Under the pieces are notes generated by a model. It was not told where the DNA came from and did not search any database. It saw only the letters and a program-made list of their open reading frames with translations. Position numbers and translations under genes: made by a program. From NCBI GenBank assembly GCA_023512835.1, contig CM042085.1:8168062-8232061 (forward strand): a stretch of 64,000 bases of DNA, read 5' to 3'. Positions within the stretch are counted from its first letter, which is position 1; the number at the start of each line of letters is the position of its first letter. The DNA is from Taxillus chinensis. Lineage: Eukaryota; Streptophyta; Magnoliopsida; Santalales; Loranthaceae. This document shows positions 22,331 through 35,290 of this stretch, piece by piece.

Positions 22331-22700
22331 CAGTGGGAGATTGTTGGAATAAATTCCATCATATAGGGTCAAACATGTAAATATTAAATGTGTTGTGCTG
22401 TCTTTGGGAAAGTCTAAATTAAAGTGATCTAATTACATATTTTAAAATAAGGCTTAAGGGTATACTTGTCATGGAATTAATGTATAGATACCAGACTGCT
22501 ATTTTTAATTTGATGAGGGGCCGAATTGAAAATAACAAATACTATATATATAGGGTTATGATCCTCAAATCACACGACGGCTTATTAGGTCTGTATCCCC
22601 ATCGACAGAGCTATTGAGAACAACAGTTCATAAGAGTCGTGTTGATTTGGAAGATCACAACCCGTTGATTAAACTCCAGCGATGGATTCAGGTACGCTTC
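22331..22700 (+). mobile_element. Copia-type LTR remnant with polypurine tract
   Basis: AGTGGGAGAT at 22332-22341 followed by TGTTGGAATAAATTCC at 22342 is the classic polypurine tract/LTR junction of many plant copia elements. A TATA-like ACTATATATATAGGG lies at about 22540. The DNA just upstream (22000-22330) reads like 3' internal retroelement sequence but has no intact frame. The right LTR boundary is uncertain. Confidence 0.55.
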
Positions 22701-23671
22701 CGATTTATTATTTCAGATCAACCTTAAAGTTAGTTATTGTAAAACACAAAAACTAACCGATCATAACATAAAATAAATATAAAAACATTAAAATTTAAAC
22801 AATCCAACACAATTATAAAACATTAATGATATATAAGACACCAAGAAAAAGTATATAAAAACAGGCCTTAGTGTTTGGTTCCCCACATCATTAATAAGCA
22901 AGTTTCGGTGACCAAATTTGATAGAACTGGCATTAAGTATGGTTCAATGTTTGACCACCCGTCCAAAAACAAATGTGGAGGTTTGCATAATGTCGAACAT
23001 AAAATTTTTAATTAAAATAAAATAAACTTACGGACCAATGTGTATGCCTCTTTTTCTTGAGCTTTGCATTGTGGGAGTTGTTGGACTTCTGTCATTCCCT
23101 CTGCAGCAAGTCGTTTCTAGACGAGTCATCGGCGCGTGGTCCCCACAAATAGAAAACGCAAACCCACGTTGTCAATTTGCCGGTTTAGCCCTGAAAACCC
23201 GTAACAATTTGCCTTCACGCAGCGAGGTTAAAAACGTATTTGCGTTGTAATGGAGATAGCGGACGGACGCGAGTGATGTGAAATCAACTAATTACACTTA
23301 AGACACTAAAACGTAATAAATCATATCTAACACAAGGTTCAACAATTGGAGACTTTTCTTAATTATGGGGCGAATTCTCATGCACGTTGCGTTGAAATTT
23401 TGGTACTACTACGCTACCCTCGTCAAATACAATTCACCCATTATAGTACTTTTACCTGCCGAATCGATGTGTTTTCTTTCCCCATGTTTCGAGTTAATAT
23501 TCCTTTGTGTAAATACATATTTGTTGCGAATAAATTGAATCATTGATATTATTTTATCCTTTATTTTTCGGCAGTTGATCAGCAATGATTTACGTTATAG
23601 GGATAGTAAAGTGCTGCTTGCATATATGCTTGTGTTTTTGTCCTGCTCCTGCTATTCTGTCCAAGCCACAA
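22701..23671. other. Spacer without a supported gene
   Basis: AT-rich DNA with moderately GC-rich frames at 23038-23250 and 23346-23546 that match nothing I know. Confidence 0.35.
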
Positions 23672-24080
23672 CGGTAAGGTTGGTTTAAAACTTAACCTTC
23701 CATTCAAGTAGGAATGAAAAGTCATAATAGGTAATGTGATATTCCATCTTAATACCACTCGGCTTAATTTTAATTATTTAAACTTTTATAATATTTTAAA
23801 TATTATTATCTAATTATTTTATAATTATTAATTATAAATTTTAATATTTTTAAATAATATTTATTATTATAAAATTAAATTATTATTAATAATTTTTTGG
23901 ATTAAAAATAATATCAAAATTTGATTAAAATCAAAATTGTTCATATATGGGCAAATTCAACAAAGAATAATAGTAAGGCATGGGTGTATGAAGTCTCATT
24001 TAAGATATGGTTTTAAAACTTAATCCTCCAATTAAGCGAGAGCATAAGCGACAATGGATTGAACCCACCCCTGATGAGGT
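23672..24080. repeat. Diverged relative of the 18.5-19.3 kb hAT-like element
   Basis: The order GTTTAAAACTTAACC, CAAGTAGGAATGAAAAGTCA, TAATAGGTAATGTGATATTCC, CGGCTTAATTTTAAT, a long AT stretch with TTTGGATTAAAAATAAT, then TTTTAAAACTTAATCC parallels 18625-18955. No clean termini could be fixed. Confidence 0.55.
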
Positions 24081-27000
24081 GGCAATCAATCTAAGCATTG
24101 TGAAAAAAAGAAAATATTGGCCCATTTTTCATATACTATGCTTTTTGCTTAGCGAAAATGATCCGTGCCAAGATAAAGTTGAAACAAATTTAATAGAAGG
24201 GTATATAATTATAACACAAAATTACTTTTTAATGAATTTTTCAATACTTTGTCTTGCTAACATTAATATCGTTTACTAAATTTGTTTCAAAGAGAGTATT
24301 AAATTGCTGAATAATTGTTTTTAATTTCAAAAGCATGAGCGCATGCACACATCTAACGCAAACGTACGCATTCATGCGTGTTGCTTTGATTCTCATGGGA
24401 CATTAATCTAAGATGGCTCAACACTAACGAATATATGATATTATGATTGAATGTGAAATTTGTAGGTCAGTTTAGTGCAAGAAAAACATGTTTGTTTCAC
24501 TTAGCGTTAATCCATTGAGCGATAGTGTCATTTTTAATTAAATATAATTTGAAATTAAAAAAATAAAATAACATTACTATTAAAATTTTTAAATAAAATG
24601 TTTATAAATACAATCATAAACTAACACAAATTAATCTCGGATATTAATATTTAATATTAAAAAAATAAAATTACATTATCACTCGATAATAATTTGTTAA
24701 GTGAAACTCATCACTTTATACAAATATTAAGGTTTTTATAAACCGTGCTATCACTAACCTATCATCCAGCAAATATATTCCGCCCTAGGTAGCCAGGTAA
24801 AAGCACTTTGTCAACCATTTGCTTTTCATCCACCAGTTTTATCTGATGAATAAAAACACTTTGTCAATGTATGCATCTCATTTAAGTCTAATTAATATGG
24901 TCCATATATATGAATTAGCTAGTATATATGTATCAATTAATAAATCTACCCCTAATTCTATATAATTAACTAATAGGAAATGGAAAATATATTATAAAAG
25001 TCGTCTCCAAAGCTACTGATTTATAAAAGCCTACCCTATAAGTGGGTGCACAAGCACAAGCAAATTTGTGCCTAGGCTTGTTAACTCTGATGAGTAGTAT
25101 CATATTACTATATTGAATGACTTTTAATTTTCATATAGAGTGCATGCCAGTGTGCTACTGTTCAGTGGCCTGAACCACACGAGGCATGAAGTTGAAGGCA
25201 GTCAAACATGGAGATTGCGGTCAACACGTATTGAGGAATAAAGGACTTCGATTTACGTTCCCACATTAATGCTCACTCATCATTAAAATCGGACAGCTGG
25301 AGGCTCTTCCGTGCCGATAGAAAAAGTTTAAATGAAAACGAGTAAAATTATTTAAAACTTAACTTGCAGTAAAAAAAAATAGAGAGTAGACTCAATCATA
25401 CATTTGAACAGAAAAAATAAAAATATGACATAAAATTTAAATTTAGAGGCAAAAGAGTGTATTTTTTTAAATTCAAGAGCGGTAAATCCTATGGATTTAG
25501 GATCTCATGTGTTTCATCGATACCTATAAATAAGAAAGACTTAAATCAGACCACTGTTATGATTGTTTAAAGTTTTTCATCGGAAATTATAATTGATCGA
25601 ATTTAAAAATACGTAAATCTGACTGTGAGAGAGATAATCAATGCCTGATCGAGGTTTATTCGATGCCTACTCAAGTCTCAATCTCAAGCACGTCTCGAGT
25701 AGAAACTCGAATGTATGTCCGAGGAAGAGCTCGAAGCCCTACTCGAACAATAATCCAAAAGCTCACGGAGTAGTGAAAAATATAATAATATAACTTATTT
25801 CATATCGATTTCAATTGAGAATATAAAAATAACACCGGTTGTATCCCTGAGGTCCCCGTACGTACCCACCACCACGCCGCGTTGGACAAGACCAACGGCC
25901 ACAACCACAACGCTGCTTGACCACTACTTTCTCGAACGTGCCAGCTCTACATTAACTAAAGTAACACCTAAGTTGTGCACTGCTTTAATGAGTAGCTTTT
26001 TGGGGCATGCATGATGCACCAGCTTACGTGTGGGACGATGCCTACAGTCTCCTACCGAAAAAATAGACTTTTTTTCTCTAATGTCTTCCATTTTTCAAAA
26101 AAGGCTCGGGCATGTTTTCACATGGTTTCGAGCCATTTCATACAAACATATCTTTTTTTTTAAAATAGTAATATTTGAATACTTTTTAACGATATATATA
26201 GTATAACATATAATACTTTTTTATCATTACTTTGGCTAAAGTTCGTTACATGACAAATATTTGATGAATGGACGTGTATTCAATGCATCTACAAGTCAGC
26301 GTAGAAATTATTTTAAAACAACCCTCACTTATCCGTTGATTTATTTATTTGTTTATTGGTTGCCAAGGCCCAAGGATGTCGAAGGCCTGATATCGAGGAC
26401 GGGAAAAAAAGTAAATATAATTGTTCATGGTTGGAATTTATCAACCCCACTAATGTCACGTTTGGTTAACATAATGAAATAAGCACATATATATATATAG
26501 TATATATGAAAATTCTATCCCGATACTAATTAATAAAGAAACATATAATTTTTGTTTAGTTAATGTCATTGGGTCAAAAAAGTGTGATCTCAGTGTGATG
26601 GCCGTAATGTTAGATTTGGTTGATGAGACAAAGTTTTTTGTTTGAAATAGGCGGGAAAAAGAAAATGCCTATCATATTCTATGAACAGTTAATAAACAAA
26701 AGAAAATCTAATGGAATAAAATTAAAATAAACATATATCGTTTTAGTGTACAGGGTGTGGAGTGGGGATGTCAATAAGATGACTGAACTGTTGAGTATAC
26801 TTCATAAGTCTGGCCTGAGACTATTTCAATTAAACATCAACTCTCTTGGAGGGGCTCTCAAAAGGGCATGTTTATATATGGTCAAGTTTTGTTATGAGAT
26901 AGTTTGACTGGTCAAGGGTTTGGACGATGAGAGTTCTGTAGAAGGTCGATATCAAGGGTTGACTCCTTATCCAAAATAAGCTTCTCACACCAAATAAATT

Positions 27001-27469
27001 ACACAGTCGATGGTTTGTGAATTTGTTGAGTACGTTTGATTAAGTTTAGTAATAATTTATAGATGGATAATAAATTTTATTTAAATACTAATATAAACTA
27101 TTAGAGTAATTAATTGTAAAATCGATTAATAAATAAATTATTTTTAAAAAAATTAAATCTATTAAACTTTTTAATAATTTTAAAATTCATCTCATTCACA
27201 TTTGATTTGACATTTTCATCCTTATTTATTTTGAGAATGAATAATATATTTATTCATTGAAATTTACTTATTTTTAAAAAACATCAAATATCACATTTTC
27301 TTATTTATATATACATATATTCTTTAATTTATTTTTTATTTTTTTTCTCTCCCTTTCATTTATTATAACTAATTAAAATTTTATAAGTATAATAATAGCT
27401 ACATATGATAAGTATAACAAAAAAATAAATAAACAAAAGGCACGTACGTACGTGATTATGAAATGTGCA
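24081..27469. other. AT-rich gene desert
   Basis: 3.4 kb with no supported gene. Notable are a CTCGA-rich patch at 25640-25760, related in style to 49240-49310, and a C-rich patch at 25850-25930. Short frames (for example 26261-26482) have no family match. Confidence 0.4.
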
Positions 27470-27645
27470 TGTCTTTCAACATACATGGTAATTAGAGCAA
27501 GCAAGTGTGATTCTTTCAACTTACAAGGTAATTAGTGCGAGTGTGTGTGTGTGTGGGGGGCCTGTGTGTCTCTTTTAACTTACAAGGTAATCAAGGTGAG
27601 CGTGTGTGCGCGGGCTCTTTCAACTTACAGGGTAATTAATTAGAG
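27470..27645. repeat. Four degenerate copies of a ~50-bp tandem repeat
   Basis: The core CTTTCAACTTACAAGGTAAT followed by TAGAGCGAG or a GT-rich tail recurs four times (near 27473, 27513, 27571 and 27617), with (GT)n spacers of different length. Confidence 0.8.
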
Positions 27646-29477
27646 CATTATGCGCGCTAGCTAGCTACTGTAAAGCTTTGAGCTACGTACGATTAAAATA
27701 AATGGAAAGCAAAACTCCTAAAGAGACGATGAATCAAACATTAAACAAAAAATCAACATAATGAAAGCCAATTGGTCGATCAATGTATTTTTCAACTTGG
27801 GCGAACTGACTGTAGCTAGCTTTTAACAATGGTGAGTGTAATGGCGCACGAGTCCTTCATAAATTATTTTTTTTAAAAAATGATGATGACTACAGGTTGT
27901 CAAGTTTCTAGAGCCTCAAAATGTTGAAAATTTTGCAAATCCCTATCGAGCTCTGCTCCTGCCTAATTGTCCGCGCTGTTTATATACATGCAAGGTCCAC
28001 ACGGCCAGTGCACATAAATTCTTTGTTGGGGCATCGCTTGGGCATATCGCATATGCAGACAGCTAGTGAATGCTATATATATGTGTGGCGTCGGTCCTCG
28101 TGACCTTGGCCTCCTTTATGCATGTTTTTTTCCTTTGTTTTCCCCTTTCTATTCCGCGTGGTTTGTACGGCATGGCGTAATAACTAATAAAAGATAATGA
28201 GGGCGTGACATCTGACGGGCATGGCTGCATGCATGGCGTGTAATGAGTGTTTTTTTTTTTTGGCTACATAGAGTAATGAGTGGGTTAGTGTTGTTATTAG
28301 TTGGAGGATATTCGTACCCTTCTTTTTCTTTTGTACACCAACCCAAAATAAAATTTAAAATAAAAATAACGGAGTTTCAAATAAATAAATAAAAAGAAAA
28401 AGTCTCTCCCGCTAGTCCATAACCCCGTATAAAACACTTTCTTTATTAAGTATTAGAACATGCGTCAATGGAACTTTATCGCATTCATTTCCCTTCATAT
28501 TTCCATTGGGCTGAACAAATTTAAATTTTCACTAAAAGAGTAATAAAATGTCTCGGCAGCAGTCTCAATAGAATAACTCATCAAATCTAACGGGGTTTTA
28601 TAAAAATTAAATTTATAGTTAAATTTTAATTAAAATTTATTGAGCCCAATATAAATACTCTAAGCTCTCTTAACTTAATGTTTGATTATTTAACCTCAAG
28701 TTTGGCTAACGTGTGTAAATAATATGTATTAAACAAGATTATCAGGTTATTGGTTATTGAGTGGACGAGCATTTTCGGTCGACGATTGCGCTGCACTGTG
28801 GCATAATGTGGATTCAAGCAATTCGATAGATTGACTCCTTCAGTTGGGTCGATTCTTTGTGGTCATGGACCAGTTAACTTTGTGGTCATGGACCAGTTAA
28901 CTATATATATATATGCGTGTTAATATATTATCAAGTGTATTTGTATACTCAATTTAACCTTGTAAAATTAAGAAAAGAGGATAATTTGATATATATGTAT
29001 AAGTTTGTAACGTGTAACTACAAAAATGTATAAGTTTTTAACGTGTAACTATATGTGTGTGTGTGTGTTGGTTAGTTTATACTATATATCACCAAAGATA
29101 TTGTGGAAAATTAATTAAATTTGAAATATAAACAGCTATTTTGTATGGGTGTAATCTACATGCATGGATATAATATCTAATGTATTTGCTTCCATACATG
29201 TGATAATAAATGCAAAACAATTATACGATTTTCATATAGATGATAAATTGGTCCAAATGAAAATTTATTATCCATTATGCTCTTATTATCAATGTTTGAT
29301 TATTACATAAAAATATCATTTACAAGTTAATTTTTTGTCTAAATATAAAATATTAATAGAGCATCCGGTATTTTAATATAGGTTTTACCATTATTTAAAT
29401 TTATTATTATTATTAAAAACTTTGGTTATACATTTATGTAAGCTTGCTTTCGTTATTTTTCTCTATGTAGTTTCAAG
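27646..29477. other. Gene-free spacer with small tandem duplications
   Basis: No supported gene. TTTGTGGTCATGGACCAGTT is duplicated in tandem (about 28856-28901). ATGTATAAGTTTGTAACGTG recurs (about 28995 and 29027). A (GT)n run lies at 29053-29068. Confidence 0.45.
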
Positions 29478-30616
29478 TAAGAGTGTAAAATGGACTGTTC
29501 ATGATTCACGAACTGAGTGGACCGGATCACTTTAGATTAGGTCCGTTTGAATCACAAATCTAAATGAATTGATCTACTAAGTTAGCGATCTGTGCAGACC
29601 AAATTAGGTATATACTGATAGATTTGCAAACTTGCATTATAATTTTATTTCCTACACTGTGAATAATGATAGACCCTTGCAGTGACCCATAGACTCAAAC
29701 ATTTACCCATTACCTTAATCATTGCCATCATTAATCATACTAAAACAGACTCAAAAGCAGAGCGACAACTGACAGCTGACAAAACTCATCTCCTCCCTCC
29801 CATGTCTAGTCATTTCTCCTCCTAAGTCCTGTCCAAATCTCCTCCCTCCCTCATCTAGTCATTTCTCCTCCAGTGTCTGGTCCAAATGTCACTCCAATCG
29901 ATAGATCAGTAATTAGATCTCATCTCCTCGTCATCATCATCCACAGACTTCACTTGCCCTTGTCATCGTTGATCAGGTATAATCTTTGGCGAATTGGTTC
30001 TCCTAGTCTTGGTTCACGTCATCTCCTCCTTAAAACAACTCTCCTAGCTTATATCTTCGATTAGATAAATCTCATCTGCGATGGATCTACCCAACAGCCC
30101 CAACCCTCTACTCCACTCGTCCACCATGTCCATTATTCAACAAATTGATCGAGAGCACATGACACCGTCGATCGTCTCTCATTTGATACTTTTCGCATCG
30201 ACCTACGTGACAGCGTGAGATTGCGATATTATTCCACTCCGACGTCGATGGTTAGCCATCTGGCCTATTTCTTCCATTACTAGTATTATCTGAAATTTAA
30301 ATTTTGTTTAATAGTTTATGTCTTGTCTATCAATATTGTTTTTAGTATATTACTAGTGACATTTTGAATTTGGAAGCAATTTTATGGTTGATTGGTTGGG
30401 ATGTTAAAAACTTAAATTAAGTAATTAATAATTATTTGTTGGGAAAAACAAACTGGTTCGCGGACCAATCTGGTCCTTACATAGGCTAGATAGGACCAAT
30501 GAATTTCTAGTATGTATAAAATGTGGGCTTAAACGAACTGGCCCGTTTAAGCACACCCCATGACGGACCGAACCGGACCAGACTTGATCGGTCTATTTTA
30601 CACTCCTAGTTTCAAG
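29470..30616. mobile_element. 1131-bp hAT-like element with perfect 8-bp TSD
   Basis: The element 29478-30608 has ends TAAGAGTGTAAAATGGAC and, reversed, TAGGAGTGTAAAATAGACC. It is flanked on both sides by GTTTCAAG (29470-29477, 30609-30616), a perfect 8-bp duplication diagnostic of hAT. Subterminal GGACC/GGTCC motifs cluster near both ends. A TC-rich internal tandem repeat (CATCTCCTCCCTCCC..., about 29790-29880) and short frames occur, but no transposase, so it is non-autonomous. The perfect duplication suggests a fairly recent insertion, into DNA just beside a copia gag remnant. Confidence 0.88.
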
Positions 30617-31330
30617 TTCACTTATGAATGTCTCAACTAGCATCATTTCAATTTCGATGCTTAATGGCATAAATTTCAAAGCCTGGCAAGAGAATATCCT
30701 CATAGTTCTCAAAGTCATGGATATATACCTAGTTTTACAAGTTCGCAACAAGTCAATATTAATGCTTAAAGTACCCCTAAAGATAAGAGGGAGATAGAAT
30801 GGTGGGACCAATCAAACCATATCAATTTAATGGTCATGAGGCATGCTATTCTTAAAGCTTTTATGGGCAATATGACTGACAAAGTCATAATAGCTAAAGG
30901 TCTTCTTGAAAATCTCAACAAACGATTTGCTAAAAGTAAAAAGACCGAAACGAGTATAGTTTTGGTAAACTTTATCTCAATGAGATATAATAGAGAAGGA
31001 AACATCAATAAGTACATTATGAAAATGTCTTACATTGCTTCAAAGTTAAAAGCACTCAAGTTGTAACTCTTAGTGGAGTTGTTAGTACATCTGGTATTGA
31101 TATCTTATCTAGTACAGTTTACTTAGTTTGAGGTGAGCTATAACTATCAGAATGAGACTTAATCTCTTAATGGGCTCATCTCCTACTGCATTCAATAAGG
31201 GGAAATGTTTAAGCATGATAGAGCAGAATGTGCTTATTTAGCCAATCCCTTTAAGGATAAAAGGTACTAGAAACAAAAGGTAGATAAGAGCATTGTAGTT
31301 TAGCCACCACGAAAGAAACAACATAATGTT
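30617..31330 (+). mobile_element. Degenerate copia gag fragment, plus strand
   Basis: The reading MVMRHAILKAFMGNM..., with LLENLNKRFAKSKKTETS, LVNFISMRYNREGNI and YIMKMSYIASKLKALKL (30830-31064), matches the UBN2-type gag domain of plant copia elements. Downstream frames keep gag-like pieces up to about 31320, with frameshifts and stops. No LTRs could be assigned. Confidence 0.8.
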
Positions 31331-31559
31331 TAACATCAAAATAGATATTTGTATTCATTAATTTTCTTGTCTTCTGGTTTATTAAAATCGTAGAATAAGT
31401 TTTCATTATACATATTTCAATGGATCACCATCCATTGTATCATCCAACTCTTTTGTTAATATAATTCTTATTTTGACATAATCTCTCTTTTTGTTTGCTT
31501 TTTATATTATATTATCTATCTATATATATATATATTGCAAACAGATTCTAAAAAGTTAT

Positions 31560-32036
31560 GTGAGTTAATTTAAGTGCCATAATGTAATATTTATTAACTT
31601 TTCATCTAGAACACATGCAATGACATACAATCAATAATATTAACAGCATCAAATTTCAATGTTGACACTATTCTAAACATGTTCAAATTATAATCATATC
31701 CATTTTATAATCTTAGAAATGCGATGCATTCCACTTATCAAGAGATGAGGGAAAGGTTAATTCCTTTTGAAAATCATATCTTTTTTTAAAACTCTTCCAA
31801 AGTGCCCTTGATATTTTTCCATAAGGTATTCACACTTTAACTCCTCATCTAGATGTCATATTAAGAATATCATCATTGCCTTTGCTTTATTTTTCAAACT
31901 TTCGCTATCATGTTTTGTAATGATTTCTAACAAATCCATAGAATGAAGATGCATTTCTACATCCATGATTGAAGATGTATAATTTTTCCTAGCAATGTCA
32001 AAAACCTTACATTTGAGCTTTGCCATGTTAGACATG
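31560..32036 (-). mobile_element. Second gag-like retroelement remnant, minus strand
   Basis: From an ATG at 32036 on the minus strand the reading MSNMAKLKCKVFDIARKNY, then MDVEMHLHSMDLLEII, NKAKAMMIFLI, stop, HLDEELKCEYLMEK resembles the N-terminal gag region of plant copia-type polyproteins (LDISGKNYLSW...DAEIHL...A..FLRHHLDE). In-frame stops and shifts show it is dead. It faces the plus-strand gag remnant. Confidence 0.7.
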
Positions 32037-32340
32037 ATAATAATTGAAATAGAAAAAATAAAATTATTTATTATTTCGCAATAAAAATATTACATGATAA
32101 AAATAAAAATTGCAAAAAATATAAATTATTACAAGGTATGAAAACATGAATATAAGTATTTTCTATAAGACATAAACAAGTTATAAAAAGAAAGAAAAAT
32201 AAATAAAAGCTCAAAACATTTTGTTAAAGAAAGAGAAAGAAGATGTGAGATAGAGTTGTAATGAAAAATTGTGAGAGAATGGGAGAAATGGTCATTTAAA
32301 ATCTGACTATTGGGGAGATGATTCTTAGCTAGTGGTCATT

Positions 32341-32875
32341 GGCCATTAATTGTATGTGCATGCGTTTAGCCGTATATGTATATATATATATATATAGTTA
32401 TGCTACATAAAGGCTGTGAGGTCAGCCTTTTATCATAAGAACCTTTAATTTGAACCATTAAGCTTTCATTAAAGTGTAACAAATTCACTGTAGCGGAGCT
32501 ACAACTAAATGAAAGTTTAATCTAGACCGTTAATTATAAGATCTAAAGATCCAGATTAAAATTTTCATGATAAGAAGCTAGTCTCACGTTCTCATTGTAG
32601 CAAAATTATATATAAGGTGGGGTGACATTCATCCTATGACATACTAAGGTATCATCAGCATTTTACAAACTTTATTTAGTAGGGGTGGATAGGATGACAT
32701 TCACCTAGCAAGCTTAATTAATTAATTGTGTGTGCGTGTGTTAGCCGTTTATATACATAGATGGGGGGTTGACATTCACCCTATGACATACTAAGGTATC
32801 ATCTAGCATTTTTCAAACTTTATTTAGTATGGGTGGATAGGATGACATTCACCCAGCAAGCTTAACTAAGCAAAC
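32341..32875. repeat. ~150-bp tandem repeat interrupted by a MITE
   Basis: Unit 1 starts TTAATTGTATGTGCATGCGT at 32347, is split by the MITE at 32394-32612, and continues GGGGTGACATTCATCCTATG to GCAAGCTTAA (32717). Unit 2 starts TTAATTGTGTGTGCGTGTGT at 32722 and continues to GCAAGCTTAA (32865). Shared words include GACATACTAAGGTATCAT and GGGTGGATAGGATGACATTC. Confidence 0.8.
32394..32612. mobile_element. Foldback MITE (~219 bp) with ~65-bp inverted arms
   Basis: The left arm TAGTTATGCTACATAAAGGC...GTGAGGTCAGCC...TTATCAT is the imperfect reverse complement of the right arm ending TGTAGCAAAATTATA. The inner part (AAGCTTTCATT against AATGAAAGTTTAA) also folds. TA-rich flanks suggest a TA-type target duplication, but the microsatellite-like flank makes it uncertain. 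It splits one unit of the surrounding tandem repeat, so it is younger than that duplication. Confidence 0.75.
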
Positions 32876-34689
32876 ATCTTATATAAAACAAAAGGTGCCA
32901 AGGTTGATAACTTACATTACATATGAATGCATGGCATTGCAAGTCACATGACATAGGTGGTCACATGACATTAGGAAAAAATATGCCAAAAGGTAAAGAA
33001 TTGGTCCTGTAGAGTTATGAATCCTGAATAATTTTTGACATTAACAAGTAAGAAACACTTATATCATGATTATTAAAAAAAAAGATTATTTAAAAAAATT
33101 ATGGGTTTAAATTAATATTTATCATTCATAAATAATTTTAAATTTATCAGACTCATTATTTTTAAAAATAATTTTATTTTTAAAAATAATATGACCCTAT
33201 TAAATGTAACGTTATCTAATAAATTAATATTTTGGCACATAAATTATATTTTTTGGTTGACAGAACAAATCTAAATGCATTTCTTAAATTTTAAATAACA
33301 TTTGTTTAGAAATCATATTAAAATTAAAGTAGAAAAAATATGAATGACGAAAAAAGGATAATGACTAATGAGGATGGTGTCAACACTATGGTGCAACTCC
33401 GGACATTATGGGGCTATTTGGGTTTTGAGTTTTTTTTTTTTTGATTTTATGATTTGATTGTTTATTCGTGTTGAAGCTTTAATTTTGAATTTAAAAAAAA
33501 ATAAATTGCATTTGGTACCAGAAAGGAGAGTGTATTTTTTAAAAAATTAAATTTCTAAATTTTAAAAATAGTAGGTCATATAATAAAATAAAAAGGATAA
33601 AATTTATTAATTTATTAATTAAGTCCAATAAAAATTAAGTTTATATTTGAAAACAAAAACAAATTCAAAAACATCAATTGACTTACATATTTTTCAAAAG
33701 AATTAAAACTCGAATTTCATAAACCAAACAGGAAAAAAGTATACTAGCTTATGTTTTAAGTATTTGAATCATAGAATGTCAGAATCATGATTCCAATTTG
33801 GTGAGCCAGATAGTTGTATATTTTTTGTAAACTAAAAATGTGAATAAAACTTATTTGGTACACTATTTTGTAATGAAGATTTAAGATCATGTTTGGTTCA
33901 CATGCTTCAAAGCATGATTCTATTTTTTAAAACATAATCTAGTGATAAAATAGGTTCCATACACACTTTTTTAATAAAGTATTACTTTATTTAAATCCAT
34001 GAATAAAATAATTGTTTTTAAACGTTTCAACTATTTTCTATTTTTAAATTCAAAACTAATTTCTAAATTTCTTTTTTATTCTTTCATCTGCTTTATTTTC
34101 TAGATTCACCATATTTTATTTTTTACCAAGTTTTGTCAAACTCAAATTTAAAAAAGACATGCTTTTTTAAAAACACTTTTCATCTCCTGCCAAATAAAAT
34201 TTATTTTTAAAATTCAAAATTCAAACTCAAATTCAAATAAAGATTCAAATCAGGAAACCAAAGCATAAAAACAAAATTACGTATAACTTCAATTACATAG
34301 ATTGTTTTCCTCAAACCCGTCCCCCCCCCCGGAAAAAAACCATGTTTTGACCACCACATTTTGTTGCCATCCTTAGTACTAAACACTCCCTTAAATACCT
34401 GTTTGAATAAGTGTCCTGTTTTTTAAAATATCTTTTGGCTGATTTTAAATTCAAACTTAATTTTTTTGCACAATTTATTTTTTCTCTTTTAAAATTCAAA
34501 TTATATTTTTTTACCTAATTTATTTATTTTTTTTTCCTTTTCTCAAATTTTCTATTATTATTTTTTCAAATTGTATAAATCTTAATTTTAAAACTCATTA
34601 AAAAAAACACATTCACTTACCAAATAATTTTTTTATAAAATTATAATTCAAATTCTAATAAAATAAAAAGTATATGTTAGGAACAAAAA
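32876..34689. other. AT-rich gene-free DNA
   Basis: No supported gene. Between about 33892 and 34270 ATGTTTGGTT and AAACCAAAGCAT-type words face each other and could be another eroded MITE. A C run lies at 34321-34330. Confidence 0.4.
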
Positions 34690-35115
34690 TGGGCCCCCCC
34701 CCTTGGGAAAACCCGTTGCACACATTGCTAACTCGAATGTCACAATATTGTCCCGTTTGGGCCCCCCCCACCCCCCCCCCCCCTTAAAAAATATGTGTCA
34801 ATAATTTTTACCTCCCCCACCAAATTTTTTTTTTTTTTCTTTTTTTTTTTTTTAACGATTTCCCGCCCCCCCCCCCCAACAATCTCCCCGTTGTCACATA
34901 TCGAACTACAACATAGGCTAGAGACGCACTTATGAAATTGATGAGTTGCCACCACGTGTGTCGTCATGGGAGCTCCCCCTCAATGTACATTTTGATTAAA
35001 AGCAGACCGATTCGATCACCTGACACTACGGGACACGCCGCTTGGCCACAGACTACGAGAAGACTTTCGATATAAAAGAACACCTGACGGAGACAACCAA
35101 GTTCTGATACCAGTT
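34690..35115. other. Retroelement-derived debris with C/T/A homopolymers
   Basis: A fragment related to the ~176-bp family (ATGTCACAATATTGTCC at about 34737) is followed by C and T runs of 10-15 bases. A CAACAATCTCCCC stretch reads, in reverse, like a copia polypurine tract (GGGGAGATTGTTG). No gene. Confidence 0.45.
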
Positions 35116-35290
35116 TGTTAGGATCGGGCCAAAGCGCAGGCTAACCCGCATGTCACAATATTGTCCGCTTTGGGCTCGTTACATCGGCTTGCACAGTTTT
35201 AAAACCCATTGTTACATTTTAGACCTACTTCATCATATAAGCTTCATGACTTTTCCTTTTTCTTCCGATGTGGGACACAATTTCCCAACA
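35116..35290. mobile_element. Copy 2 of the ~176-bp short element family
   Basis: It starts TGTTAGGATCGGGCCAAAGC and ends GTGGGACACAATTTCCCAACA. In reverse it matches 21141-21317 along its whole length, 175 against 177 bp. Better preserved than copy 1. The ends form a TGTTRGGA inverted pair. Confidence 0.7.

Noticed and set aside
27470..27645. Possible CRISPR-like array
   Set aside because: Only four imperfect units with GT-rich spacers in a plant nuclear context; this is an ordinary tandem repeat.
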